Shown here piece by piece: positions 49,388 to 58,644 of a stretch of 64,000 bases of DNA. Within the stretch, counting starts at the first letter, position 1. Every line of letters begins with the position of its first letter. The translations under genes were made by a program, and so were the position numbers. Below the pieces are notes generated by a model. That model was not told the origin of the DNA. It did no database searches and saw only the letters and a program-made list of their open reading frames with translations. The stretch comes from Phycisphaeraceae bacterium (GTDB lineage Bacteria > Planctomycetota > Phycisphaerae > Phycisphaerales > UBA1924), in NCBI GenBank assembly GCA_019636675.1, contig JAHBXC010000001.1, positions 1,171,007-1,235,006 of the forward strand, given 5' to 3'.

Positions 49388-50385
49388 CCTACGCACTGCT
49401 CGCGATCGCCGCCCTCTCGCTGGCGGCATGGGCGGAGCGCCGGCACGCACGCCGGGTGCGGCGCGTCGCGCGCCTCGCGTTCGGCCCGGGCGGGCCAGCG
49501 CCCTGGACGCGTGTTGCGCCCGTGGTGCGCTGCGTGGGCGTGGGTCTGGGCGTGTGGGGCGCACTCGTGCTGATGAACCACGACCCGCGCGCCGTCGAAG
49601 TAGAGCCATCGCCGCGCGCAGCGCGCCAGCTGCTCGTGGTGCTCGATGTCTCGCCCAGCATGAACCTGAAGGACGCCGGCCCCGGCCCCGACAAGATGAC
49701 GCGCGCCCGCTGGGCGGGCCGGATCTTCCAGGGCGTGCTCGACCGGATCGACATGAAGGACACGCGCATCTCGATGGTGGCCTTCTACACCAAGGCGCTG
49801 CCGGTCCTGCAGGACACGACCGACAAAAGCATCGTCGCGAACATGATGGACGGCATGCCGCTGTATGTCGCCTTCCATCCGGGCGAGACGGACATGCAGG
49901 CCGGGCTCGCCGCGGCGTTCGAGATGTGCAAGGGCTGGGCGCGCGGGTCGACGACGCTGGTGGTCATCAGCGACGGCGACCTGAAGCGCCCACCCTCGCC
50001 GCCCCGGCGCCCGGCGTCTATCTCGGATGTGATCGTGATCGGCGTGGGCGACCCGGACCGCCCGACGGTGATCTCCGGGCACAGCTCGCGCCAGGATCAA
50101 TGGACGCTCAAGCAGCTCGCCGCGAGTCTGGGCGGGCATTACCACGAGGGCAACACAAGACATCTCCCCAGCGCGGTGATCGGCGGGCTGGGCATGGTGG
50201 CGCCGCGCGTGTCCGACGCGATCGGGCTGCGCGAAGCGGCGTTGGTGTCGCTGGGGCTTGGGGCATCGATGACAGGGCTGATCGGGCCGGCGCTGCTGCT
50301 GGCCGGGTCGGCGCGAACGACGCGGCGTGGCTCCGCCGAGACCGCTCGCCGCACACGAATACTCGCCGAAGGAGGCGCCGCATGA
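49381..50385 (+). CDS. vWA-domain membrane protein (BatB-like)
   Basis: 334 residues. An N-terminal helix and a second one at about 55-65 precede a vWA domain with D-V-S-P-S-M (MIDAS), G-E-T-D-M and S-D-G-D-L. A C-terminal helix closes it. It differs from the preceding BatA-like protein, with which it probably forms a pair. Its start lies inside the last bases of that gene. Confidence 0.9.
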   Translation: MVTYALLAIAALSLAAWAERRHARRVRRVARLAFGPGGPAPWTRVAPVVRCVGVGLGVWGALVLMNHDPRAVEVEPSPRAARQLLVVLDVSPSMNLKDAGPGPDKMTRARWAGRIFQGVLDRIDMKDTRISMVAFYTKALPVLQDTTDKSIVANMMDGMPLYVAFHPGETDMQAGLAAAFEMCKGWARGSTTLVVISDGDLKRPPSPPRRPASISDVIVIGVGDPDRPTVISGHSSRQDQWTLKQLAASLGGHYHEGNTRHLPSAVIGGLGMVAPRVSDAIGLREAALVSLGLGASMTGLIGPALLLAGSARTTRRGSAETARRTRILAEGGAA

Positions 50386-51257
50386 GACTCACCCGCGTCG
50401 CGTGGTCCGTCTGGGCCCTGCTCCCCGTGGTCGCGCTGACCTATCACTACGGCCCCGGCCAGCGCCTGTTCAGCGAGGACCGCGCGGCGCGGGTTCTCGA
50501 GACGGCGCAGCGAGCGCAGGCCGACGCGGCCCTGGCGCAGGACGCGGCGTACGAGAAGCACCTGGCAGCGATCCTGGCGCGCGACGCCGCGAGGGAGAAC
50601 GACGACCCTGCGCTGCAGGCCCGGGCGCAGCGCGCCGTCGAAGAAGAGAACGCGGCGTACGCGCTGGCGGCGAGCGAGTGGAAGCGCACCGCCGAGGCCC
50701 TGACGGAAGCGTTGACACTGATGGAAGACAGCGCGCCGGAAGCGCAGCAGCGCGTGCGGCTCGCCCGGGCGCGCGCGCTGGTGCGATCGGGCGACATCGG
50801 CGCCGGCGCGAACGAGCTCGAAGACATCGTCGACTGGCACGGGGCGGTGGGGAGGCCCGACGCCGACATCGCGCTGCAGGCACGCGAAGAGCTGGCGACC
50901 GCGTACTACTACGGAGCACGCCTGCTGCGCCTCGCCGGGCGCCCCAGCGCCGAATGGCGAGAGGTCTCGGGTCGCGCGCGACAGAACTACCGGTATCTCG
51001 CCGAGCACGCTGGCCTCAACGGCAACGCCAACGCGATGACAGTCGCCCACCACCAGATGAACGGCGAGCTCGTGCTCAACCTCGAGCAGAGCGCGATGAA
51101 CGAGCTCTACGCCGCGGCTCGCCCGAGGGAGTCGCCCCAGTGCGACGGCAATGGCAACGGGCTCGGCAAACTCAAGGCCAGGGGGCGCGGCAGACCACGC
51201 GGCGAGGATCCCGGCGCGGGCGCCGGCTTCAACGGCGAGATCGGGCGCGGCTGGTGA
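50382..51257 (+). CDS. Membrane-anchored Ala/Glu-rich protein, Bat-like operon, function unknown
   Basis: 291 residues from ATG 50382 with GGAGG at 50371-50375 and overlap with the previous stop. One N-terminal helix (about 8-22) anchors a long helical, Ala/Arg/Glu-rich domain (residues 30-240) with L-A-R-A-R-A-L-V-R-S-G-D and A-T-A-Y-Y-Y-G-A-R-L-L-R-L-A-G-R, resembling TPR-like helical hairpins. In other Bat operons BatC/BatE are TPR proteins, so it could fill that role. The C-terminal 45 residues are Gly/Arg-rich and low in complexity. Confidence 0.7.
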   Translation: MRLTRVAWSVWALLPVVALTYHYGPGQRLFSEDRAARVLETAQRAQADAALAQDAAYEKHLAAILARDAARENDDPALQARAQRAVEEENAAYALAASEWKRTAEALTEALTLMEDSAPEAQQRVRLARARALVRSGDIGAGANELEDIVDWHGAVGRPDADIALQAREELATAYYYGARLLRLAGRPSAEWREVSGRARQNYRYLAEHAGLNGNANAMTVAHHQMNGELVLNLEQSAMNELYAAARPRESPQCDGNGNGLGKLKARGRGRPRGEDPGAGAGFNGEIGRGW

Positions 51258-51310
51258 GCAGAGACCACGAGAACCGCCAACGACGGGTGTCACGGCGCGG
51301 AGGCACGACG

Positions 51311-54300
51311 ATGAAGTTCAGTCACGAGCACCGGATGATGCTGCTGGCCGCCCTCGCGGCGTCGCTCTGCTGCGGCGCCGTCCTGGCGCAGCAGGTCGAC
51401 GAAGACCACGACGAGGACGCCCCCCCTCCCGGCATGATGATGCCCGGCGCCCCCGGCGCTGCGCCAGCGCAAGGCGCCGGCCCCTCGGCGGAGGAGATCG
51501 AGGCCCTGCGGGCCGAGTACGAGTCGCTCTCCGAGACCGAGCGCACCGAGATGCGCGCGTACTACGCCGATATGGGCGTGAATCTCGACGCGCTGCTCGG
51601 GCTGTCGGCGGCGCGTACGGCGCAGGTCACGCGCGCGACCGAGATCACGATGGCGATGCGCGAGATGAACTTCCAGCGCACGCCGCAGGCGGTGCTCTCG
51701 GCGCGCGCGGAGCTGGGCTTCGGGCGCGTGCCGCACCCGAACGCGCAGAGCGCGCCGGCGCAGGACATCGCGCGCTGGATCCACCTGCATGTGATGGCCG
51801 GTGACTGGGCGACGCTGGCGCAGTTTCTCGGGTCGCGCCCCGACGCCGAGGCGGAGGCGCTGTACGCCTTCATCGTGCAGTCGCTGAACCGGGGCGACCC
51901 GGGCCTGCTGCCCGAAGAGGTTCTGGCGCTGGCGGAGGCCTCGCCGACCGAGTTCAAGGCGTGGCAGACGACCGCGCTGGGCGCGATGCTGGGCGTGACC
52001 GCGAAGAAGCACAGCGTCGACTCGCTGCTCGCGCGGATCGGCGAGGGCACGCGCTGGTTCGGCCCGCAGGACGCGCAGCGTCGACGCCGCACCGTGGAGT
52101 TCCTCGCCGGGGGCGGGCTGGTGATCGACGCGTACGACTATCTCCCGCCGCTGGACGAGGCGAGGGCCGCCGGCGACGCCGAGATCCTGCTGGTGCACGC
52201 GCGATACAAGCACGACCTGGCGTCGAACGCGCTCGCGGGCGCCGAGTCCGACGCGGCGCGTCTCGACGCGTGGGACCTGTTCTGCGAGGTTTCGCTGATG
52301 GCGCGCGCGTCGTCGGAATCGAAGCGAGAGGCGATGCGTCACGCCATCGGGATGATGAACCGGGTCCCTCGCGCGAGGGTCAACCCGTGGCTGACGAGCG
52401 TCTTCGCGAGCGACTCGCTGGGCCCGGTCGCTCTGGAGATCATGGCGATGACCGCCGTCGCGATCGGCGACTCGCAGCAGGACGTCGAGCAGCGCGCGCA
52501 GGCCGTGCTCACGCTGAAGGAAGGCGTGGACATCCTGCTGGCGCGCGAGGAGATCGATTCATCGACGCTGCGCGTGCCCCTGCGCATGCTCACGACGGCG
52601 TTGGTGGCCGAGATGGAGAACACCTCGAACCGCAAGGGCCAACAGCACGTGGTGGCGCGCGACGCACAGCTCCTGCTGCGCGCCGTCCCCAGCAAGCGCT
52701 GGCTCGACGCGCTCGAGCCCAGTCTCGCCACACGCGTGGCGCGCGCGTCGATCTCGCTGGCGATGCTCTCCGACGAGACCGACATGGCGCTGGAGCTGCT
52801 GCACGACGCGATCGGGCGCTCTCCCACGCGCGCGACCGAGCTTGCCGATCACTTCCTCGACCGCTGGCAGCAGCGCCTCTCGCCCGCTGCGCCGGACTAC
52901 GACGACGAGATGTACTGGTACTACCGCCAGTTCACGCCGATGGCCCCGCTCACCAGGGGGCGTCAGCGCCGCAACCTCGACCGGCTGGACGCGCTCATCG
53001 GGCTTCTCCGAGAGTCTGGCGTCGACCCCCGCGCACTGCCCAGCGTGGTCTCGACCTTCCAGGCGTGCCACGCGAGGACCGAGGTCTATGAGCGTGCCGA
53101 CATCGTGCGCGTGCTGGGTGAGATCGACGCGATGCCACCCTCCACCGCCGCCGGGCTGGCGCAGAGCATGGGCGCGAGTCTGAACGGCGACTGGCGCAGC
53201 CGCACCGTGCAGCGTCAGTCCGGCACAAAGCGTTCCGACACCGAGATCGCGCTCCTCGTCGACCGGGGCTACGCGCTCGCCCTGGAGCTGATTGAGAGCG
53301 CCGTGGCGAACGAGCCCGACTCGTGGAAGCACGCCGTCGTGCGCGCCGGGCTGACCTACGACCGCATGCAGTTCCAGCAGAGCCAGGGGCGGATCGGCGA
53401 CGCGGCGAGGCAGATCGAGTACCAGCGTGACGCGTTCGATGCCTTCGCGCAGGCGGCGCGGCGCTACGCCGAGGCGCTGGAGCGGGGCGACGAGCGCGAC
53501 GACCCCGGCATCTACCGGCGCTGGTTCGGCGCCGCGATGGGCGCCGCCGAGCTGAGTTTCCTGCGAGTGGACGACCTGCCTCGCGAGGGCTCGCTACAGG
53601 ACGACCAGATCGCGCTGATCCGCGCGTCGATCGAGTCGCTGCCCGAGGAGGCGCGCGAGCGCCACTTCGCCGAGTTCACGCGGTTCGTGCAGGCAGCCGC
53701 CGCCGGCGCCGCCCCGGAGGTCAAGCCGCGCCTCGTGACGCACGCGCTGCGCGTCGTGGGCGACCACCCGGCCGCCGCGTCGCTGCGCGCGATGGACGAG
53801 CTGTACCGCGACCTCGTGAAGGACGAGATCAAGCTCCGGCTCGCGCTCGACGGGACCGATCGCGTCGGGGTCGAGCAGCCCTTCGGGGTGCTCGTGTCGT
53901 TCCGGTTCACCAACTCGGTGGACCGTGAGACCGGCGGGTTCTCGAAGTATCTCCAGAACGGCATGTGGGGGCGTCGGGGCAACATCTACACCCAGATCAA
54001 CTACCGCGACGAGCTCCAGAAGGCCATCGAGACCTCGCTGAGCAAGCGGTTCAACGTGGAGGCGATCGGGTTCTTCGACGCGTTCATGCCTTCGCGGGGC
54101 GTCGTCGAGGAGGGCCAGGATGGCTGGCTCGAAAAGCCGCTCGCCTATGTCGTGCTCACGCGCAAGGACCCGAGCATCGACCGCCTGCCCCCGATCGTCC
54201 TCGACATGCAGTTCAACGATCAGAACGGGCCGGTCACGCTCGCCGTCTCGAGCAACACCCCCCTGCTCGCGATCGGGACTGCCCACGAGCGACGCCCCGT

Positions 54301-55117
54301 GCACGATCTCTCGGTCGCGCAGGTCGTCGACCTGCGCGATGTCGCGTCGGGCTCGAACGCCGCCGCCGCGACGCTCGAGGTCAGGATGCGAGGCAAGGGC
54401 GTGCTGCCCGATGTGCGCGACGTGCTCGCCGGGCTCGAAGAGGCGCTTCCCGGGTACTCGATCGCCGAGGGCGGCGTCGAGGCCCAGCCCCCGGTGCTGC
54501 TGCAGGAAGGCACGCTCCAGACCGGCATGTTCGGCTGGGGCGCGCCGACCGAACCCAAGGACGGCTATCCCGAACCCGACGCCGACGGCATGTACCGACT
54601 CGGCTCAGAGCGCATCTTCACCGTGACCTACACGCCGGGGGACGGGCAGGCCGGGCGCGCCTTCCGCGTGCCGACGCTGCGGGACGGGATCGCGGCGACG
54701 CTGGAAACCCGGCGCTACGACGATTTCGACATCGTGCCCGTCAGCAGCGCCTCGATCGCGATCGCGCCGTCCCCTGCGTCGCGAGTGCGTCTCATCGTCG
54801 CGGCGCTGGCGGTCGTGCTCGTCGCGGCCGGAGCGGCGTTCGCGTTCCTGCGGCGATCGCCGCGCCTCGACGAGCGCACCGGCGCGATCGAGCCGCCGCG
54901 GATGACGCCGCTGGGCGTTGTGACGTCCCTGCGCCGTCTGCACGCGCAGCGCGCGGATTCGCTCGATCGCAAAACGCGCGACGCGCTGCTGACCGACATC
55001 CGCGACCTGGAGCTGAAGTATTTCGGGCCGGGCGCCGCGGTCGAGAGCAACGGCGATCTGCGCCCCGTGGTCGAGCGGTGGTCGCGCGAGCTGGCCGGGC
55101 CGTCGCGCGGCGTGTGA
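51311..55117 (+). CDS. 1268-residue membrane-anchored exported protein of unknown function ending the Bat-like operon
   Basis: A signal peptide (L-A-A-L-A-A-S-L-C-C-G-A-V-L-A) is followed by an acidic Pro/Met/Gly-rich linker (28-55: DEDHDEDAPP, GMMMPGAPG) and a very long helical, Ala/Arg/Glu-rich region (60-800). Next comes a beta-rich domain (about 820-1150, F-G-V-L-V-S-F-R-F-T-N-S through V-R-M-R-G-K-G-V). Near the end are a single membrane helix (LIVAALAVVLVAAGAAFAF) and a 90-residue cytoplasmic tail with L-R-R-L-H-A-Q-R-A and L-E-L-K-Y-F-G-P-G. I recognise no family. ATG 51311 follows GGAGG. It lies 53 bases after the preceding gene and looks like the operon's large periplasmic partner. 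Confidence 0.75.
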   Translation: MKFSHEHRMMLLAALAASLCCGAVLAQQVDEDHDEDAPPPGMMMPGAPGAAPAQGAGPSAEEIEALRAEYESLSETERTEMRAYYADMGVNLDALLGLSAARTAQVTRATEITMAMREMNFQRTPQAVLSARAELGFGRVPHPNAQSAPAQDIARWIHLHVMAGDWATLAQFLGSRPDAEAEALYAFIVQSLNRGDPGLLPEEVLALAEASPTEFKAWQTTALGAMLGVTAKKHSVDSLLARIGEGTRWFGPQDAQRRRRTVEFLAGGGLVIDAYDYLPPLDEARAAGDAEILLVHARYKHDLASNALAGAESDAARLDAWDLFCEVSLMARASSESKREAMRHAIGMMNRVPRARVNPWLTSVFASDSLGPVALEIMAMTAVAIGDSQQDVEQRAQAVLTLKEGVDILLAREEIDSSTLRVPLRMLTTALVAEMENTSNRKGQQHVVARDAQLLLRAVPSKRWLDALEPSLATRVARASISLAMLSDETDMALELLHDAIGRSPTRATELADHFLDRWQQRLSPAAPDYDDEMYWYYRQFTPMAPLTRGRQRRNLDRLDALIGLLRESGVDPRALPSVVSTFQACHARTEVYERADIVRVLGEIDAMPPSTAAGLAQSMGASLNGDWRSRTVQRQSGTKRSDTEIALLVDRGYALALELIESAVANEPDSWKHAVVRAGLTYDRMQFQQSQGRIGDAARQIEYQRDAFDAFAQAARRYAEALERGDERDDPGIYRRWFGAAMGAAELSFLRVDDLPREGSLQDDQIALIRASIESLPEEARERHFAEFTRFVQAAAAGAAPEVKPRLVTHALRVVGDHPAAASLRAMDELYRDLVKDEIKLRLALDGTDRVGVEQPFGVLVSFRFTNSVDRETGGFSKYLQNGMWGRRGNIYTQINYRDELQKAIETSLSKRFNVEAIGFFDAFMPSRGVVEEGQDGWLEKPLAYVVLTRKDPSIDRLPPIVLDMQFNDQNGPVTLAVSSNTPLLAIGTAHERRPVHDLSVAQVVDLRDVASGSNAAAATLEVRMRGKGVLPDVRDVLAGLEEALPGYSIAEGGVEAQPPVLLQEGTLQTGMFGWGAPTEPKDGYPEPDADGMYRLGSERIFTVTYTPGDGQAGRAFRVPTLRDGIAATLETRRYDDFDIVPVSSASIAIAPSPASRVRLIVAALAVVLVAAGAAFAFLRRSPRLDERTGAIEPPRMTPLGVVTSLRRLHAQRADSLDRKTRDALLTDIRDLELKYFGPGAAVESNGDLRPVVERWSRELAGPSRGV

Positions 55118-55135
55118 CGAGATCCGGAACGACAA

Positions 55136-55162
55136 CGCCCCGCGAGACAAGCTCGCGGGGCG
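55136..55162. terminator. Bidirectional terminator hairpin
   Basis: CGCCCCGCGAG (55136-55146) pairs perfectly with CTCGCGGGGCG (55152-55162), an 11-bp stem with a 5-base loop, between convergent genes. On the minus strand it is followed by TTGTCGTT. Confidence 0.7.
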
Positions 55163-55191
55163 CAGTGAGGTTGCGTGATGTCCCGGTGCGT

Positions 55192-55893
55192 TCAGCGACG
55201 ACGGCGGGCGCCCGCGAGGAGCCCCATCCCGAGCAGCGCCGCGGCTCCGGGGGTGGGAACCGCGTTGAACTGGATGATGCTGAAGTTGCCCTGGAGACCG
55301 GTCGTGGCCTCGTAGCCGCTCTGCCAGGCGGCGCTGAAGAGCGATCCGTAGCCGGGCGTGCTGGTGATGAGCGCGTCGACGCTGCGCGAGGTCGCCGTGC
55401 TGCCTGTGTGACGGATCTCGACGAGGAGGTTTCCGCCGGTGTACACATACCCCGAGTCGAACCCGATGCTCGGGCCGAAGTCATTGGGGGTGACGCCCGA
55501 GGGGAAATCGCCCGCGCCGAACAGCAGCGAGCCGGAGCGCACCTGAGTCTGCGGGCCGACGACGTTGTCGGCGAAGGTGAGGCTGCGCGCCGAGGGATCG
55601 ACGCTCTGGCTGAGATAGATGTCGTAGTTCGAGAAGAACGCGTCGCTCGTCGGCCAGGGGACCGTCGCGTTGGCCGGGATCCGGAACGTGAGCCCGGTCA
55701 GCTCGAGCCCGACGAGACTGGTGAGCAGCGACTCGTGCATCAGCAGCTGGTAGGTGCGAGCGGTGCTCGCCAAAGGCCCGACGAACACGCCGGTTCCGGG
55801 CGCGTTCTCATAGTCGCTCGGGACGACCTGGCGGATGTCGGCGTGCGCGCCGGTAGCGACAGCGCAAGCCATAAGTGCGGCGATCAGCTTCAT
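55192..55893 (-). CDS. Secreted protein with PEP-CTERM-like tail
   Basis: 233 residues from ATG 55893 preceded by AGGAGGG; the upstream frame to 55986 lies in a hairpin-rich leader. The signal peptide is MKLIAALMACAVATGAHA. The mature domain has E-N-A-P-G-T-G-V-F-V-G-P, G-L-T-F-R-I-P and G-N-L-L-V-E-I-R-H-T-G, a beta-sandwich style seen in many planctomycete exported proteins. The tail is A-V-P-T-P-G-A-A-A-L-L-G-M-G-L-L-A-G-A-R-R-R-R, a textbook PEP-CTERM-like signal. Function unknown. Confidence 0.85.
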   Translation of the reverse strand: MKLIAALMACAVATGAHADIRQVVPSDYENAPGTGVFVGPLASTARTYQLLMHESLLTSLVGLELTGLTFRIPANATVPWPTSDAFFSNYDIYLSQSVDPSARSLTFADNVVGPQTQVRSGSLLFGAGDFPSGVTPNDFGPSIGFDSGYVYTGGNLLVEIRHTGSTATSRSVDALITSTPGYGSLFSAAWQSGYEATTGLQGNFSIIQFNAVPTPGAAALLGMGLLAGARRRR

Positions 55894-55912
55894 TAGATCC
55901 CTCCTGTGTGTA

Positions 55913-55967
55913 CCGCGGGTTTGCCCGCGGCGGACGCGTTTCTGAGCGCGCCTCCTACAGCGCGCTC
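55913..55967 (-). promoter_or_regulatory. Two tandem hairpins in the leader of the PEP-CTERM gene
   Basis: CCGCGGG/CCCGCGG (55913-55930, TTTG loop) and GAGCGCGC/GCGCGCTC (55944-55967) are perfect inverted repeats 20-75 bases before ATG 55893. The minus-strand loop of the second contains TGTAGGAG. They may form a structured 5' leader. Confidence 0.4.
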
Positions 55968-56255
55968 GCTCCGAAGAATGACGCACGGGGCCTCCCGGCC
56001 CGCACCGCGCCGCCCCCCTGATGGAGCGACCAGACTATCGGACAGCCGGTGGATATGCAAGAACATTCCCCGGACGCACGCCGTCACCGCCGATTCCTCT
56101 AAACAATTGTGAAAAATGCACTTATGCCGATGTCCGCCTGGTCTTGCCCGATTTTTCATCACCACGCTGCTCGATTCTGCATCCCCCGAACGTGCACGAC
56201 GTAATACTATGTGTCCCATAGTATGCGGAACACACCTTTGCGGGAGACCGTGCCG
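55968..56255. other. Divergent intergenic region
   Basis: Apart from the PadR operator at its right end, no gene is seen. It is locally AT-richer than the surroundings (56090-56170) and probably holds promoters for both directions. Confidence 0.4.
56204..56224. promoter_or_regulatory. Candidate PadR operator palindrome
   Basis: ATACTATG (56204-56211) and CATAGTAT (56217-56224) form a perfect 8-bp inverted repeat with 5-base spacing, ending 31 bases before the regulator's chosen start. Size and symmetry fit PadR-family autoregulation. Confidence 0.7.
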
Positions 56256-56615
56256 ATGCGGATCGAAACCGAACTCATGCGCGGCGCCGGGCCCGTCGCG
56301 GTCCTCAAGCTCCTCGAGCGCGGCGAGATGTACGGCTACGAGCTCGTCGAGGCCCTCGAGCGGCGCAGCGAGGGCGTGCTCGCGATGGGCCAATCCACGC
56401 TCTACCCCATGCTCTACAACCTCGAGGCCAAGGGGCTCGTCGCCAGCGAATGGCGCGAAGCGGACTCGGGGCGCAAGCGAAAGTACTACTCGCTCACCAG
56501 CGCTGGGCGCGCGCGTCTCGCGTCGGACTCGGAGCAGTGGTCGGCGCTCGCGCAGGCGATGGCCTCGCTCGGGGTGATCCGGGGGAACCTCGCGAGCGGG
56601 AGGGCGCTGGCATGA
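56256..56615 (+). CDS. PadR-family transcriptional regulator
   Basis: 119 residues from ATG 56256, with GGGAG 9 bases upstream. An earlier in-frame ATG at 56223 lies inside the operator palindrome and is less likely. A winged-helix domain has V-A-V-L-K-L-L-E-R-G-E-M-Y-G-Y-E-L-V, S-T-L-Y-P-M-L-Y-N-L-E (recognition helix) and R-K-Y-Y-S-L-T-S-A-G. PadR proteins repress neighbours and themselves and respond to small molecules or envelope stress. Its stop overlaps the ATG of the next gene, so both are co-regulated. Confidence 0.92.
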   Translation: MRIETELMRGAGPVAVLKLLERGEMYGYELVEALERRSEGVLAMGQSTLYPMLYNLEAKGLVASEWREADSGRKRKYYSLTSAGRARLASDSEQWSALAQAMASLGVIRGNLASGRALA

Positions 56616-58558
56616 GCACGACCGCTTCAGGCGCCGGGCGATCGCTGGACTGGCGACGCGTGCGCAAGACGCCCCTGCGCGACCTGCTGCGCGGGCGGGT
56701 GACGGGGCGGCTCGACGCCGCGATCATCGCGAGGGACGCCGGGCTCCCCGAGCGGCTGGCGTCGATCGTGGGCGTCACGGCCCGTCGCACGCGCCTGTTC
56801 AGGCGCGAGCGGGCTGATGTCGCGCAGGAGATCATCGACCACTTCCGCGACGGGCTCGACGCGGGGCGGACCGCGCAGGAACTCGTCGACTCGTTCGGAG
56901 ACCCGCGCACCGCCGCTCGGCTGATCGGGCGGGCGAAGCGGCGCGATCGCGCCGTCGCCCTGCGCATGATGGTCGCGTCCGCGAAGGCGGCGGGGCTCGT
57001 CGTGGGCCTGCTGTTCCTTGTCTATCTCGGGTTGGCGGCGAGGTATCACACCACGAAACCAGGTCCGATCGTGGACTATCTCGCGATCCTCAACGCCCCG
57101 GCGGCGGCACTGCCGGAAGCCGATCGCGCGTGGCCGCTGTACCGGGAGGCGCTGCTCGGCTCCACGCTGCGCGCCGATCTGGCGAAAGCGGACAGCGCGA
57201 TGCGCCCGGGGTGGCGCGACTGGGACAGCGTCGCCGGGTCGCTCCGCGCGAACGCCCCCTGGCTCAAGCGCCTGCGAGAGGGCGCCGCGAAGCCGGGGCT
57301 CGGCATGCAGGTGCACTACGGCGTGAGCGACGAGGACGCGGCGCTGTGGCCCGATCTCGCGGCAGCGCAGCCGGAGTCGACCGGCACGCTCGGCCTGATC
57401 GACATCCTCCTCCCGCAACTCGCCGAGCTCCGGCGCATCTCGGTGTGGTTCGTGCTGGACACGCGACTGGCTCGGGAGGATCGCGATGCGGATCGCGTCG
57501 TGGCGAACCTCGAGTCGCTTCTGGGCATCGCGGACCACGCGCGGCAAGTCCCCTTTCTCATCAGCGAGATAGTCGCTGTCACGATCGGGCGGCTCGCGTT
57601 CGGCGCGATCTCCGAAACGATCGCAAACGACACTGCACTGCTGTCGGACGCTGACCTCGCGCGACTCGCGCACCGGGTCAGCGCGTACCCGGGGGACGGT
57701 CGTCCGGTGGTTCGACTCGACACCGAGCGGGCTTTCTACTACGACTTCGTGCAGCATATCTACTCGCTCGACCGAAACGGCGACGGGCGGCTCGTGCCCG
57801 GTTGGCTGGAGCGGTACGACATGGCCATGAACTCCGCGGCGTACGCGAGCGCCGACGCCGCGGCTCGCGCCCAGGACGCGGCGTTCGGCCCGCTGCTGTC
57901 GGCGATCACGCTCAGTCGTAAGGAAGCGCTCGAAGCGTACGACGGTTCTCTCGATCGCGCGATCGCGTGGATGCAAACGCCGCCCTGGGAGCGTGAGGGG
58001 TTCGATCACTCCTCCATTCCGACCGAGTCGTTGCTCGGGCGTGCGCGGTATTGGATTCTGGAGTTCCTTCTGCCCTCTCTCGAGAACGCGCTCTTGCAGG
58101 GCGAGCAAGTCGAGACCAAGCGCGATGCGACCACCGTGGTCCTCGCGCTCGAGCTGCACCGGCGGCGTCACGGCGAGTGGCCAGCGTCGCTCGACGAGCT
58201 CGTGCCGGCGCTCCTGCCGCGCGTGCCGCGGGATCCCTTCGACGGCGGGCCGCTGAAATACGCGGTGCGCGACGGTCGCCCCGTGCTCTACAGCATCGGG
58301 AATGACTACATCGACGACGGCGGCGTGGCGCCCCTGCCGAGCGACCGACCGGCTGCGCCAGCGAACCCCTCGCAGTGGCGCTCTCGCGCGAGCGTGCAGA
58401 ACCTGCTCGCGCAGGCCGATTCTCCCGGCGCGCGAGCGCCGTACAGCTGGGAGCGAGCGCCCGGCGTCGTCCGGGGGGATTGGGTGTTCTTCCCGCCCAC
58501 CCCGCCCCGGCAGCCCTTGCCCGAGCCGCGCGCCGACCCCTTCGCCCCGGAGCCGTGA
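56612..58558 (+). CDS. PadR-coupled membrane protein of unknown function
   Basis: 648 residues; ATG overlaps the PadR stop. The N-terminal 100 residues contain D-V-A-Q-E-I-I-D-H-F and E-L-V-D-S-F-G-D-P-R-T-A-A-R, similar to the short helical prefix domains often encoded next to PadR regulators. A single membrane helix (about 130-147) follows. The large C-terminal part is exported or cytoplasmic, with a late segment (L-E-L-H-R-R-R-H-G-E-W-P-A-S-L-D-E-L-V-P) like the planctomycete proteins that end in a DPF-D-G-G-P-L-x-Y element. I infer a membrane sensor or effector; reaction unknown. Confidence 0.75.
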   Translation: MSTTASGAGRSLDWRRVRKTPLRDLLRGRVTGRLDAAIIARDAGLPERLASIVGVTARRTRLFRRERADVAQEIIDHFRDGLDAGRTAQELVDSFGDPRTAARLIGRAKRRDRAVALRMMVASAKAAGLVVGLLFLVYLGLAARYHTTKPGPIVDYLAILNAPAAALPEADRAWPLYREALLGSTLRADLAKADSAMRPGWRDWDSVAGSLRANAPWLKRLREGAAKPGLGMQVHYGVSDEDAALWPDLAAAQPESTGTLGLIDILLPQLAELRRISVWFVLDTRLAREDRDADRVVANLESLLGIADHARQVPFLISEIVAVTIGRLAFGAISETIANDTALLSDADLARLAHRVSAYPGDGRPVVRLDTERAFYYDFVQHIYSLDRNGDGRLVPGWLERYDMAMNSAAYASADAAARAQDAAFGPLLSAITLSRKEALEAYDGSLDRAIAWMQTPPWEREGFDHSSIPTESLLGRARYWILEFLLPSLENALLQGEQVETKRDATTVVLALELHRRRHGEWPASLDELVPALLPRVPRDPFDGGPLKYAVRDGRPVLYSIGNDYIDDGGVAPLPSDRPAAPANPSQWRSRASVQNLLAQADSPGARAPYSWERAPGVVRGDWVFFPPTPPRQPLPEPRADPFAPEP

Positions 58559-58621
58559 TCGCGGCGCATCCCTCGAGCACGCCCGGCCATACCGGACCAA
58601 AGGCGAGCTCTCCCCGTCGCA

Positions 58622-58644
58622 CGCAGGGTTTTTTCTTCCCTGCG
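58622..58644 (+). other. Inverted repeat between the PadR unit and the protease gene
   Basis: CGCAGGG (58622-58628) and CCCTGCG (58638-58644) enclose a T-rich 9-base loop. It could be a terminator of the preceding genes, but the T tract is in the loop rather than after the stem. Confidence 0.3.

Noticed and set aside
56055..56072. A GG-N10-GC spacing on the minus strand upstream of the PEP-CTERM gene, resembling a sigma-54 site
   Set aside because: Only the core dinucleotides and TTGCA match, the -24 box is otherwise poor and no enhancer-binding activator is present; chance is likely in this sequence.
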